A model generated the notes under the pieces. It did not search any database. It saw only the letters and a program-made list of their open reading frames with translations, and had not been told where the DNA came from. Both the position numbers and the translations under genes were made by a program. Positions 11,718 to 23,385 of a DNA stretch of 64,000 nt are shown one piece after another. Source of the stretch: Adineta ricciae (taxonomy: Eukaryota; Rotifera; Eurotatoria; Adinetida; Adinetidae); assembly GCA_905250025.1 (NCBI GenBank), contig CAJNOJ010000092.1, positions 302,186-366,185 of the forward strand, written 5' to 3'. Position 1 is the stretch's first letter, and every line of letters starts with the position of its first letter.

Positions 11718-14550
11718 TTAATATTTCTCCAAAACTTTTTCTAATAGTTTATTCAAACCAGTTAGAACTAAACGGGAATCTTCCACAAGACCAGCGGTGA
11801 CCATTGCATTGTCAATCAACTAGAATCAACAAAGAGTTATACTTAAAAGGATTTCATCAAATAATCTACTTGTTGGCAAAGCATATTGGCTAATTCGGTA
11901 TTGTTGGATTTTTGGATCGTGTAGAGTTTCTTGATGAGAGTATGTTTCGGATTGATATCAAAATTAAGTTGAAGAACTTTATAGATTTCCTGTTGTTTAT
12001 TGCGTTGAAGTAAATTCGTCTTCAAGAAATGACGAACAGCGCCCATTTCATTCGTAGTAATGATACATGGGTGTTGATCAAGTTTGGTATTGATCTTTCA
12101 AAAAGAGCAGATTCATATACTATGATTTGAAACATGAAAAACAATTTACTTTAACATTCTTAATCTTGTCACCGAATTGTTTGAGAATCCATTGCTTCAA
12201 TTGATTGGCTTCATCTTGAGATAGACTACGAGCATCTAAACAGAATTGTTATTTGAAAAAAGTATGTTGGATTGGTGTTTGAAACATGTTTGAAGGTTAA
12301 ATTTATATATCGTATCGAATCACCTTCAATGACATGGATAATCTATCTTACCTCCTTCAAGGATTGTATCATCTTTTTTCGTATCAGTTTCCAATTCAGA
12401 TTCGACAGATTTTAATTTCTTCTTATCGAATTCTGCCAATTGCATCAATAAGACTTCATCATGCGATTCGTAAACAAACAAAACTTCATAGCCTTTTTGT
12501 CGAATTGCTTCGTAATACGGTGAATTTTCGCACAATTCTCTTGATGGTCCAGCTAAGTAGTAAATATGTTTTTGTTCAGGTACCATACGATCGATATATT
12601 CTTCAAGACTGATTAAATTGCCATGTTCTTCACGTGATGAATCGAAACGTAACAGTTTGGCGATGTCTTCTTTCTCGCCTTGATCAGCTGTTCGAACAAT
12701 GCCTTCTTTAAAGAATAACTTGTAATCTTCATAAAATTCTTGGTATTTAGCTTTATCTTTCTTCGATTGTTCTTGAAGAAATCGAATGATTCGTTGAGAT
12801 AACAGTAAACGAATCTTCCTAGAAGATAAATTCATTTCATCTTCGAATACACATCACAAAATCAATCAAACTAACCGAATCAGATTGCTGTCTTGTAACA
12901 GTTCTCGACTTAAATTCAATGGAATGTCTTCACTGTCCACAACACCTACGCAGTAAACAGATGAATCTTAGGAAATGTTATCGTTGGTTTGATCTACCTT
13001 TGACAAATCGGAGCCATCGCGGCAAGAGTTGATTCGCTTTCGGTTGAATCAAAACTTTTCGACTGTATAAAGCGACACCGACATCACTTTCCTGAGTCAC
13101 ATCGAATATATCTGTTGAAAAACAAACCCACCTACAATCGAAATCTTCGTTCGACTATAAACATACTCGGTTTGTATTGCGGTATGTAGATCAATGCTCG
13201 CAAATTGATTGGAACATCGATTTTGTATTGCAATGTGTAACGTGGTTTATCATATTGACCGGAAACGAATCGATAGAATTCAGTATGCTCATCTTCTTTG
13301 ATCGACTTGGCATCTTCCATCCATAAAGCCTAGCGCATAGATATCAGACAATCAAGAGTGGCAGACCAAAGCGGAAAAAACTTACACGGAGATTGTTGAC
13401 ACGAACATCGTTGATATAAATGGGTGCCGAAACGAAATTACTATACTTCTTCACGATTTCTACCAATTAAGAAAATGAAAACGAGTGAAATTTAATCATC
13501 GATTCTTACGTTTCACTGTTTCTTCTTTACTAAACTCTGCACAATCATCTCGTAAATGGCAGCGAATGCTTGTTCCTCGTTCAACATCGTCGATTAATGT
13601 TTCGATTTCATACGAACCCGATCTTTAAAACAAATATTCTCAACTGAATTCTTAAGAATTTCCAAACATACCCATCGGATGTCCATCGATAACCTGGTTC
13701 ATCCTTTTTATACGAACGAGTTACGACTTCAACGGAATTAGATACCTAAATCAAAAGATGTAATCCATAAATTTTAAATAAGAAAAGATTCAAATCAATC
13801 TACCATAAATGCTGAATAAAAGCCAACACCAAATTGACCAATAATTTTTCCTTCATCAGTAGTAGTCTTGTCCTTTTTTAGTTCTTCTATGAACAATTTT
13901 GAACCGGACCGAGCAATGGTACCTAAGTTATCAATTGCTTCTTTCTTTGTCATACCAATACCGGTATCCTGAAAAGAAAACGTTCTTTCCAACATCACAA
14001 TCTCTTTCGATGAACAAACCTTGATTGTTATTGTTTTATTAATATCATCAACATAGAGATAAATTTCTCGTTTGTCGTCTGCAACTTGTTCACCACCGGC
14101 CGAGAGTTGCACATAGCGTAGTTTTTCCAAAGCATCATTTGCGTTGGAAATCAATTCACGAATGAAGATTTCTTTATCGGAATAGAGCGACTTAGCAACA
14201 ATATGCAACAATTGTTGAGTCTCTGCTTGAAATTGATGCTTTTCCACGCCTAATCAAAACAATAAAACACTTTTTTTTACAACACAAATCCCAATTGAAC
14301 TTACGTGGTACCGATTCGACTGTCGCTTGTTCAGCGTTTGTCGCTAAGTAACGTCGAATTGGTATAGATGTACGAGTAATCGGTTTTGGCAAAATTCGTT
14401 GATGATAATGCGCTTGATCTAAATGTTAGTTTTCGATATGAGGAAATTAGAATGTTTAAACCTACTCGCAACAGTTGGTGTATAACTTTGCAAGATCCGC
14501 AAAGATGTTGACAAGACAGTTCGATGTCGAACAATCGATCGAAGATGCAT
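11718..14550 (-). CDS. TRAP1: TRAP1, mitochondrial HSP90 chaperone
   Basis: A multi-exon gene from ATG 14550 to TAA 11718-11720. Exon 1 (14550-14466) encodes [20 protein letters not shown], a basic, Ser/Thr-rich, acid-free presequence that fits mitochondrial import. The HSP90 N-terminal ATPase domain follows, with [43 protein letters not shown] and [14 protein letters not shown]. Middle-domain exons include [19 protein letters not shown] and [13 protein letters not shown]. The C-terminal domain ends with [11 protein letters not shown] and lacks the cytosolic MEEVD tail. TRAP1-class HSP90s are ATP-dependent matrix chaperones that protect respiratory complexes under stress. The start is preceded by TTTTTTGTAG, an acceptor-like site. 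Introns are about 50-65 nt. I saw no disruption in the main motifs. Confidence 0.93.
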
Positions 14551-14777
14551 TGTTTACTTTCAAATCTACAAAAAACAAAACAAAGAAATATTCATTCCCT
14601 TATACATTATAATGTAAATTGTTTTCGATACAAATAAACGAAGATTAATTGTAGATTAGTAAAACACAATACTATAGCATAAACATAGAAAAGAAAAAGT
14701 TCATTGTGGACGGCAGTTTTTGTTGTCGTTTGGTATGAATGATGTCATCTGACTAACAATTCAAGTTTACTACTGAA

Positions 14778-17485
14778 TCATTCGAATGCAGGTGCTTTCG
14801 GCGTCAATAATTGTAATGTTGATTCTCGGACTTCTAGTGCACGTTTTTTCGCTTGTTGAAATGCATCTAAAGATAAACAAAGAATAATATCCTTTTGTCA
14901 TGTCGCACTAATTCGTTTATTCGATCGAATACGTACCAATAACACTGTTGATATTGGACATGAACGCATCAAATCTAAGAAATAGAATCGTGTGAAAATT
15001 GCTTATTTTATTTCCTTCGACATTTCATACCCATAACGATTTGCGGCATACGCAGTGCGATGTTTAGCATGTTCAACAGCAATACTTCTAACAAAGCATA
15101 ACCAGATTTGAATTATTCAGCTTATGTGAAAAAAGAACGTACTGTGATTGAAAAACAACGTTCAAGCGAACGTTCAACGATCCTGTTGTTACCGTACGAA
15201 AGCCATATCGACTCAATGGAGTGTTGCTCTATACAAAACTAGGTAGATCATCTGGAATTCATATGAAGAAATGTTTATTCTATACCTTTTCACTCTCAAA
15301 CTGTTTCGGAATTGATACGTAACTAATATCTTCTAATTCATTTGATCCACCTATGTAAAACCGTCGGAGTTCGTTAAATATCGAATCTCCACGTGGTCGC
15401 CAACACCTGACCTCCTCGTCATAAAATCCTAAAAAGAAAGAAAATTCTTCTTTCATGAACAACTGTCACTTGATAATCTACCTGGTAAACTAGGAATGTC
15501 TATATATGTGTATCCTTCCGTTCGATGGCGACTCCAGGAATCTTGTGAAGCCACTTGAAAGAAAATCTTCGGCATGCGAGGAAGTTCTATATGAAAAAAA
15601 AGAACGAATATTCAAAGCACAAATTGAATGTAACATACGAACCATGGTCAGCTGAACCCGGCGACGGTTTATACCAAAGCTCGAATTCAAATGGATGTGC
15701 ATAATACACTACATCATCCTAAAACAAAAATCAGCATGTTTTTCAAACATTAAACAGCGTATTACTACTAGCGAATCAAAGCACATCTTATGAATGAATT
15801 CACCGCATCAAAATCACGCAGTGATAATAATAGACTAAGACTTCGGTTCACTTATAAACATCAGCGAGCTTTGCTTTTCAATTACTCTTTTTCATTATAC
15901 TTATATCTAAGTCAATTCTAAATAGAACACAGTTTATTCTCTTCTTTCGTCATGTTTCTTACATGTTTGGTCGATTTCGTTGCACTTGCTGTATGAGTAT
16001 AACCTGAGAATATCATTGTTGGTTCAGCATACCAATCTAAAACCATGCGAAATCTTTAACAGCTGAGCAAATTGTCTGAACTTACTATCGGGCAAATCCA
16101 AACAGTAATAAACGTAAATATCGTCATACTCAAAATTTTTACCACTAACAATTTCTCCAAAAACATTCAATTTCAGCACAGCTGGTGGTGGCTAAACGAC
16201 AAAACAGTAGAGGTAGTCTAGTAAACAATTCGGAGAGAAAATTTACCGAATCGAACTCATTACCAACAATTTGCGCAAGATGAGTTTGTTGTCGTAAGCA
16301 AACTTCACGAAATAATTTGCGTTCTTTGATCAAATCCTCCATATTGATCGGTGTCGAACCATGTTCCAAATAATAATGATAGACTTCATTATTTACATTC
16401 CCTGTTTCAACGATATATGCCATTTTACCGTTATTAAAATCAGGTTCTAAGATAAGTGTGCCGTTGGAATAAACACGAATCGTACATAGAACATGTTCGT
16501 TTGGCGGCTGAGGTATAACAACGAGTTGTGCTGATGCACCTTCGATTCGATCACTTAAATCTGCCATGATGTACATCGTTTGATGTGGTACAGTAGCATA
16601 ATGCTCTTCACGAAGTTCGGAAGGTGTTGGTTTTTCATTAATCAGATTGTTTTTTTGTAAACGTGATCGATTGGTTCCACGTCGTCCTACAATAAACAAG
16701 AATAGATGTTAGTAGTGATTTATATTTTAGAAATACGTACGAATATTATCCACTGCCAATGCTAATTGACTTGGATCATCGTTTGGTGAATCAGTAACGA
16801 AATATTCCAACTAAATTGTAATAAAACAATTAGAAATTTACATGAGAAATGGAGAATACTTACATCATTGGCAAAACAGTGAGGATCGCCTTCGATGTAA
16901 GTGAAAATACGGCCAGGCTGTTTGTGATTCACTCTACAAACAAAATTCAAGCATGTTCTTTATATTCACATCATTCTTTACTTCATCTTTTGTATATCAT
17001 CATAATACTTTCGTTCCAATGCAGTACTTCCTTCGCTGACACCTTTACCATATGTATCGAATTCGAACTAATATCACACGAAGAAAAACTTGAGTTTTTC
17101 AAAGAAGAAAGCATAAGAAGAACATCCATACTCGACTGAATAGTTTTTGTTGCCAACCAATGACAGTTTCTTCGTATTCGGATCTTTTCGTTTCATTCAA
17201 TGCTTGAGCCGTTTCTGTTCGACTGGCTTTCGCTTTCTCCAGTTTTTTACCATCATCGCCTAGCAAACGTGACAAATCATCTTCGATTTTTAATCGATGC
17301 AGACTGGGTAATAATGCATTGGATGTTAATCGTTCTAATTTAACTCTAAATTAAAATCCATTGAATTCACATCCTCGAAAAAAGAAACCCATCCATCTTT
17401 TCCTTTACCTAATCTTGAAATTGTTTATTGGATCGTGAGAACGATAAATAGCAGAGATTACATCATTATCAACTGAATTGGACAT
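14778..17485 (-). CDS. MKS1: MKS1, B9-domain protein of the ciliary transition zone
   Basis: The start MSNSVDNDVISAIYRSHDPINN (17485) matches the MKS1 N-terminus with its YRSRDP-type motif. Many short exons lead to the B9 domain (C2-like) in the second half: DIYVYYCLDLPDNWYAE, HPFEFELWYKPSPG, PKIFFQVASQDSWSRHRTEG, then ELRRFYIGGSNELEDISYV and RYGFRTVTTGSLNVRLNVV. The last exon ends TPKAPAFE with TGA at 14778-14780. MKS1 acts with B9D1 and B9D2 in the MKS module at the transition zone, controlling entry of membrane proteins into cilia, which fits a ciliated animal. It lies just upstream of TRAP1 on the same strand, the stop of MKS1 and the start of TRAP1 being 227 bp apart. Internal exon joins were not all verified. 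The B9 assignment is firm. Confidence 0.9.
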
Positions 17486-18049
17486 AGTGATCTTGATGAT
17501 ATGATCTTTAAGAACTACTATCCTGGAGATTAAAACATGGCTATGCGATGGTAAAGATTGGCCTTAGTAATAACATCTGAATGGTTGGACATTGTCTTAT
17601 AGATGTCGCTTCTGTTATTTTCTCGTTTGCTAATGTAAAAAAACGAATAGTGTTTATTGTATATAAAATATGTTCTCAATGTGATCGTATTCGATGTTAT
17701 TGACAGTAAGATTAACTGAAATGTTTTATTTCAAATAGAAAATCTGTATTTCGTGTTGGTTCCGACAGTGAACTAGTTTGATTTCGCTCAGGTATGTTAA
17801 TTTCGTTTTGAAACTGGTGAATATCATTTTATTTCATAAGCAAACACAAACGCACGAAAAATTTCTTATCATTTCAGTTTCGATCGATAATGATAAGAAA
17901 TATATGTGTAGAAATTGAACATTATTTCGATAGGTCTTCATTCTATGAAGTTTGACGATGGTAGATGAAAAATAAGATACATATAATTCATAGAAGCAAA
18001 CGAAATACGAATGAATAATGTTTAGTTTAATAGATAGCCAACTGTTCCA
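17486..18049. other. Intergenic between MKS1 and the HLH gene
   Basis: Holds the upstream region of MKS1 and the 3' flank of the HLH gene. No coding exon is visible. It contains a perfect 13-bp inverted repeat at 17861-17901, listed separately. Confidence 0.5.
17861..17901. repeat. Perfect 13-bp inverted repeat (hairpin)
   Basis: ATTTCTTATCATT at 17861-17873 is exactly complementary to AATGATAAGAAAT at 17889-17901, with a 15-nt loop that itself contains the palindrome CGATCGAT. Each arm includes a GATA/TATC core. It lies 149 bp beyond the HLH stop codon and may be a 3' processing hairpin or a short palindromic element. Confidence 0.5.
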
Positions 18050-18376
18050 TTAATGATAAGGGATATTCGTATCGAGATTAATTGTTGATAGTGGATTTCG
18101 ATGTGAATATTTATCATTTTTGATGAAGAGTTTCACATTCGTTGGAGATGAAAGAAAAGAATTTTTCATCGAGGTTGTCAAATGAGCAAGACATTCGTTC
18201 CATTGATCATGAGAGAGTAATTGTTGCAGTTGTTGAATATACGCAATAACAAATTCGAGAAATTCTAATTCGGTTAAACATTCGTTTTTTGGAATCGTTG
18301 GAACGAGTGATGCTAATTTCTGAAATTCTTCGTCCAGTTCGTTATCATCATTATATAAATTAGGAGAAGAAGTCAT
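18050..18376 (-). CDS. Id/extramacrochaetae-like HLH protein without a basic region
   Basis: A single exon of 108 codons, ATG at 18376 and TAA at 18050. Residues about 18-53 form a helix-loop-helix: LASLVPTIPKNECL, then ELEFLEFVIAYIQQLQQLL. This aligns with the Id consensus L-V-P-T-x-P-x-N then K-x-E-x-L-Q-x-V-I-D-Y-I-x-D-L-Q. The residues before helix 1 are acidic (NDDNELDEEF), with no DNA-contacting basic region. Id proteins dimerise with E-proteins and other bHLH factors and keep them off DNA. The usual helix-2 Lys is replaced by Leu-Thr. The remainder is Ser/Asn-rich and not conserved. An orphan non-basic HLH protein is the alternative. Confidence 0.65.
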   Translation of the reverse strand: MTSSPNLYNDDNELDEEFQKLASLVPTIPKNECLTELEFLEFVIAYIQQLQQLLSHDQWNECLAHLTTSMKNSFLSSPTNVKLFIKNDKYSHRNPLSTINLDTNIPYH

Positions 18377-19991
18377 ACTGTGAGTATTAATCTAAAAGAC
18401 AAAAAGAAATACATAGTAAGGAAATTGTCGATCATTTTTGTATCGCATACTCAAGTTACAACAACATTCAATAGAATCTTGTCTCTCGACGTCGTCTTTC
18501 TTCTTGTCCAGCTGTATATCTATTCTATCTGGATGTCTGTCGATCGTCGGAAAAGAGAAGAAGAGAAAACACATACACATTATATGCTATCTAATCTATC
18601 ATTATTATTATTCTTTATTATAAGCACGTTTGCTTTTGTATAGAAGATCATCTTTCTATTCAATCGCGATGTCTTACAATGTGACAAAATAGATAAATAG
18701 AATAATGGACCTTACTACTCGTACAGTGCGGAGGGACGAACAAACGAAATGTAGAAGTTGTTTTTCTATATTACTCGTATCGTTTTTCTTCTCAACATAG
18801 TTGTATACATATATATTTACTAAATGACTCGAAAATGGACATCTGTTTATGTGCACAGGCGCATGACATGAGTTAAAAATTATCTCATTGCATAGCATAT
18901 GTTTCTATTTTTGGTCATAAGTTGTCTTTTGATTCTCTTGAGACAACATGAATATGTGTACGTTCTGCTTTTTTCTTACCCGCACAAACCCGACTCTGAA
19001 CTAGTGGCCAGATGGACACTTACACTGTGTATTGGAAATTTTCAAATATGTAACCATACTTCGTTATATGACGATAATGAGGATTGAGTTTTGAACAGTT
19101 GTACAAGCTTTTTTCGTCTAAGTTATATACGCGTATGAAAAAAGAAGACGAGAAGAAGAAGACAGTTGATACGATGCAGACACCATACGCGCGCGTGTGT
19201 GTGCGAGTTAACTGTTGCTGTTTTTGCTTCCGACATTGAAAAGATGGGATGTGTGTGTATGTGTGCGCACAACTGTGCAACGTATCCGTCTTTCTATCTG
19301 ACATGTGTGGGTCTGTATGGGCATTTGGATAATACTGGTTTATGTTTAACTGAAAATAAAAGAAAAAGAAACAGCATACTAACCTAATATCGTTACAAGT
19401 GATCTATCGTTGATGTTGGATCGTAGTATCGTACATTGAAAGAATAAATCTATGTAAACAGGATGATTTATCTGTTGCTGCTATCGCGTTGCCTTCTTCT
19501 TCTTTCTTTCTTTCTTTCTCTCTCTTTTTCTCCTTCTCCTTCACAATTTCATTGGAACAGATGATGAGCGTCTCCATCCATCGTTGTTTCTCTCTTCTTC
19601 TCTTTCTCTCATAACCAGAGGGGGATTTCATGCTCGATTGAAGACCAATTTACTTTTTTCTCTTATTCTTTTTGTCTTTATTTCATCAGGTGCTACCGGT
19701 CTCTTGCTCTTTGTTTATATTAGAATCATCGTGCAAGCATTAACATGTAAATTGCCCATAGCATACTGCACCTGCAATAGCTTCTCGACAGCATTCAATA
19801 ATAAACGAAAGAAAAGAAAGAAAAACGATAGATAGCTTCAATAGATAAGAATGACATGCAAACATACACATATATTTTCAAATACGAAAGACGATATTCT
19901 TATTTGAAATTATCAGTGGTAAAAACATACGGGTCATACTGAATCATCCGTACCTCTACTTTCAGATTTATCTCATAGTCGAAGTTTAACC
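18377..19991. other. Divergent intergenic region
   Basis: This 1.6 kb lies between the HLH gene and PLPBP, which diverge from it. It has long pyrimidine tracts (CTTT/CT repeats near 19497-19545), GT-rich stretches near 19190-19265 and overlapping low-complexity open frames that look non-coding. A CTACTTTCAG acceptor-like site occurs at about 19957-19966, before the PLPBP start. Confidence 0.45.
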
Positions 19992-20705
19992 ATGAGCGGT
20001 CTAGTCGAGAACTTCAAAACCGTTCTTCAACGTATTCAGGAAGCAACACCCGCCAATCAAAAGCCCGCTCGATTGATTGCAATCTCCAAAACTAAACCTG
20101 TGGAAAATATTATTGAATTATATAAAGCAGGCCAACGGGACTTTGGAGAAAATTATGTCGATGAACTAGAAACCAAAGCAAACGATAACGTAATTCTCAC
20201 CGAGTGTCCCGAGATACGCTGGCATCTTGTTGGTCATTTACAAAGTAACAAAGTTAATCGTGTTTTAACTCGTGTACCCAATCTGAATTGTATACAAACT
20301 ATCGATTCAATCGAGTTGGCTAATCGTATCAATAATACTCTAAAACAACAATCGAAAACGTTGAATATTCTTTTACAAGTCAATACAAGTCAAGAAGCAC
20401 AAAAATCTGGTATATCCAAAGAAGATTTTCTCGCTCTGTATGAGCATGTCAAAACCAACTGTACACAACTGAATTGTCAAGGTTTGATGACAATTGGTTT
20501 GTTGGACAACGTAAACGCCGCGGATGATTCTGATTTTCATGTGTTGATTCAGTGTCGAAAAGAGTTATGTGAGAAATTTAATCTTTCTACAGACGATGTT
20601 GAACTTTCCATGGGTATGTCTCATGATTACGAACGTGCAATTCAAGTTGGAAGCACAATTGTTCGGGTTGGAAGTTTGATATTCGGCGCTCGACTTCAAC
20701 ATTGA
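19992..20705 (+). CDS. PLPBP: Pyridoxal phosphate homeostasis protein (YggS/PROSC family)
   Basis: A single intronless exon of 237 codons. It shows the whole fold-type III PLP-binding barrel of the family: RLIAISKTKPVENI with the PLP Lys, GQRDFGENYVDEL, IRWHLVGHLQSNK, ILLQVNTSQEAQKSGI, LNCQGLMTIG, LSMGMSHDYERAI and VGSTIVRVGSLIFGAR. The length equals the usual 230-275 aa. The protein binds PLP without known catalysis and buffers free PLP and amino-acid pools. AATAAA at 20731-20736 lies 26 nt after the stop. EXOC8 starts 75 bp downstream on the same strand, a spacing that suggests co-transcription. Confidence 0.96.
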   Translation: MSGLVENFKTVLQRIQEATPANQKPARLIAISKTKPVENIIELYKAGQRDFGENYVDELETKANDNVILTECPEIRWHLVGHLQSNKVNRVLTRVPNLNCIQTIDSIELANRINNTLKQQSKTLNILLQVNTSQEAQKSGISKEDFLALYEHVKTNCTQLNCQGLMTIGLLDNVNAADDSDFHVLIQCRKELCEKFNLSTDDVELSMGMSHDYERAIQVGSTIVRVGSLIFGARLQH

Positions 20706-20780
20706 TTTTTACTAATTTTCTTTTAAAAAAAATAAAAGTAAACTAAAGTCTTTCTCAGTATTCTTTTCTTTCAGATAGAA
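20706..20780 (+). promoter_or_regulatory. Intercistronic spacer with poly(A) signal and splice acceptor
   Basis: Only 75 bp separate the PLPBP stop from the EXOC8 ATG. Within it lie AATAAA (20731-20736) and, 36 nt later, a pyrimidine tract ending TTTCTTTCAG (AG at 20773-20774), 6 nt before the ATG. A poly(A) signal followed closely by an acceptor is the arrangement seen in trans-spliced operons. There is no room for a conventional promoter plus a first exon. Confidence 0.6.
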
Positions 20781-23140
20781 ATGGAGTTTAGTGATGCAGA
20801 TCATGGATTTCGTGCTCGATTTCTGGAACCGAAATTCGAACCTGAGTCATTTGTACAATCGATTGGTAAGTAAAAAGATCAACTGATGAAAACTTTTGAT
20901 CGTAATGAGTGATTTCATTTCAGCATCAAAATCGATCGGCAGCACTGATTTAATGAATATGAAACGACGAATGCATCTTATATCGAGTGAAGCAAAAACC
21001 GAATTGAAACAAAATGTCTACCGCAATCATACAAAATTCATTGAAACAGCAAAAGAAGTCTCATCACTAGAATCAGAAGTCTATCAATTACATTCCTTAT
21101 TGGCTGATGAAAAACAACTATTGAATACTGTTAAAGAATTACTGAATGTCGAGAGCAAGGTAAGAGAGTGAGATGGCCAATTAATGTAAAAACTGAAAAT
21201 TCTTAATCTTCAAGGCCGACACATCAGAAGCATCCGATACGGAATCATGGGAAACTCTGCTACATCATTGCCAAAGCTTAGGTCTTGTTTCCGTCAGTCC
21301 CGAACGTCGTTTAATCCATAGTGGTAAATTACTAGAAGTCAAACTGGAGAATCTTTCCACCAAACCGCAAACTAAAGGGAGTTCGACGTCTAAATTACCA
21401 GCGTCTTATGTTACACATCAATGTTACGGTCTTCTGTTCAGCGATTGTTTCATCATCGCTAAATCATCAAACATTCGTACAGCGACTGCCTACGACGTCG
21501 ATCAAGTTATAAAACTACATCAACCATTGACCGGAATCAATAACAATCGTAATACCAATCAAAATAAACAAATTCAATCGTCAGCAATTCAACTGATCAA
21601 TGTCAAAGACGATGTTCTACGCAACTCATTCTCTATTAAACACAATCTCGAGACGCATACACTAATGTGCGACAATGCTCAAAGTAAAAAACATTGGATG
21701 GAGATGTTCGAGAGTGCACTCTACCCTCAGCAAAGGCGCGGTTCATTGTTACACACCGAGACCGGTCGATTGTCGACATCGCCAACATCTATCTCATCGT
21801 CCGGTAATGATCGATCGTCTATTCAACAGCAACAATTACAATTATTCGAAGAGGATTTCTACGCTGAAGATTGGATCAGTGATACCCAAGAAAACCTTGT
21901 TATACTTCTCGCTGAGAGAAATTTCGATCAAGCATTAGAATTGATCCTTCGTGCAAGAAACTATGTTCGTCAATTTCTGCAAGGTCATCCTCAACAACCA
22001 ATGCATTTCGTCGACGAGTATACAAAAGGTGTGCAAATCAAAGAACAAGAATTATGTAAACTAATTGAAAAAGAAATTCAAAATATTTGCGATCGAGGCT
22101 GTTCAACAAATCTGCTAAAGCATTACTATCATCATATACAAACACTGAAACAACTTGGCTATGTTCCGAAAGCTTGGTAAGTGATTTTAGACAAAATACA
22201 TCTCATTTTCATGTCAGTTTTTATCTTCAGTGATTTATTTATCACTATTCAGCTATCATTAATGAGAAATACACTGAAGCAAACTAAATTAGAAGAACTC
22301 AATGTTGTTTTCGTGGAAAATTTCGCTAATACATTCTTCACTCGACTCGTCGATAGTTATTACGAGTTTGTAGAAATTTTCAAAGATCAAAAATCGACAT
22401 TTACCAAGTTCATTGTCTGGATGTCGAGTGAAATCGAAAAGTTAATCACCATTCTACATAATCAACAATACATTAGTACAAAAAATTTCACTTTTTCCAT
22501 GAAGAACATTCACATCTTACTGACCAAAGCGAATGAATTCTCTTCGAAATTAATCGATGTGAAATTCATGTTCGAAGAACAACTTGAACAATTACTGATT
22601 CAAATCATCAATACGCAAAAAGACGTGATTATCGATACTCTACGACAGAGACATCGAGATGAAAAGTGGATTTCGGTCACATTGCAAACACAGGATCGTT
22701 TGGATCAATTGTTTTTCGAATTCCGAGAATTGGGTCTCGATAGTCAAAAATTCCTTCAACCATTTCTAACAACCACGAATGAAGTCACTCAGATACATTT
22801 AGCTCCGAGTACACTACTATTCGCTAAGGCTTATTTAACTTTTTCACGAGATTTATTTAAAATTCATTATTCACTAATTAATCAAACGGTTGTCGAAGCT
22901 CTCGTGGAATTGATCAAATTACATTTGAAGTACTATGAACGTGCATTACAAAAGTTACAAACGAGCAATGATAAACAATTGAAGAATTTCATAATGAAAA
23001 ACGTGGATTTTTCGTTGAATCATCTTTTTCATTATGTCGACACTCTTTATCGACCAAAAGTTGGTCATTCCGTCAAATATTTCACAAAAGTCTATGAGAA
23101 AATGTCGAAATTAAAAGAAATGGCTGCTGCCGAGAAATGA
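20781..23140 (+). CDS. EXOC8: Exocyst complex component 8 (Exo84)
   Basis: Four exons (20781-20865, 20924-21159, 21215-22176, 22231-23140) total 2193 nt and encode 730 aa, close to the roughly 725 aa of vertebrate EXOC8. N-terminal Vps51/Exo84 coiled-coil: MNMKRRMHLISSEAKTELKQ, then VSSLESEVYQL. A PH domain follows (LIHSGKLLEVKLENLS, CYGLLFSDCFIIAKSS, FSIKHNLETHTLMC, SKKHWMEMFESAL), which in vertebrates binds RalA. The long helical cullin-repeat C-terminus runs from EDWISDTQENLVILLAERNF to MSKLKEMAAAEK. The octameric exocyst tethers secretory vesicles to the plasma membrane before fusion. The gene ends 245 bp from the convergent FYCO1-like gene. Confidence 0.93.
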
Positions 23141-23385
23141 TTTTTTTATCTTTTATTTGTGTTCTTTTGTTTAATTATAGCAATAAATTATTCTCCCCGC
23201 TTTGCCAAAATTAAATTCCAAATAGCAAATCTCTTCCCTTTTCTTCATACATTGATGCAACGGTTTATATACGTACATAAAATACTACCCATATATCGTT
23301 TATTGACATACATTCGTAACATGATAAGTTATAAAAATAAAGTTATGCACAAAGGAGAAGAGTATTTACATATGATTCGCGGGAT

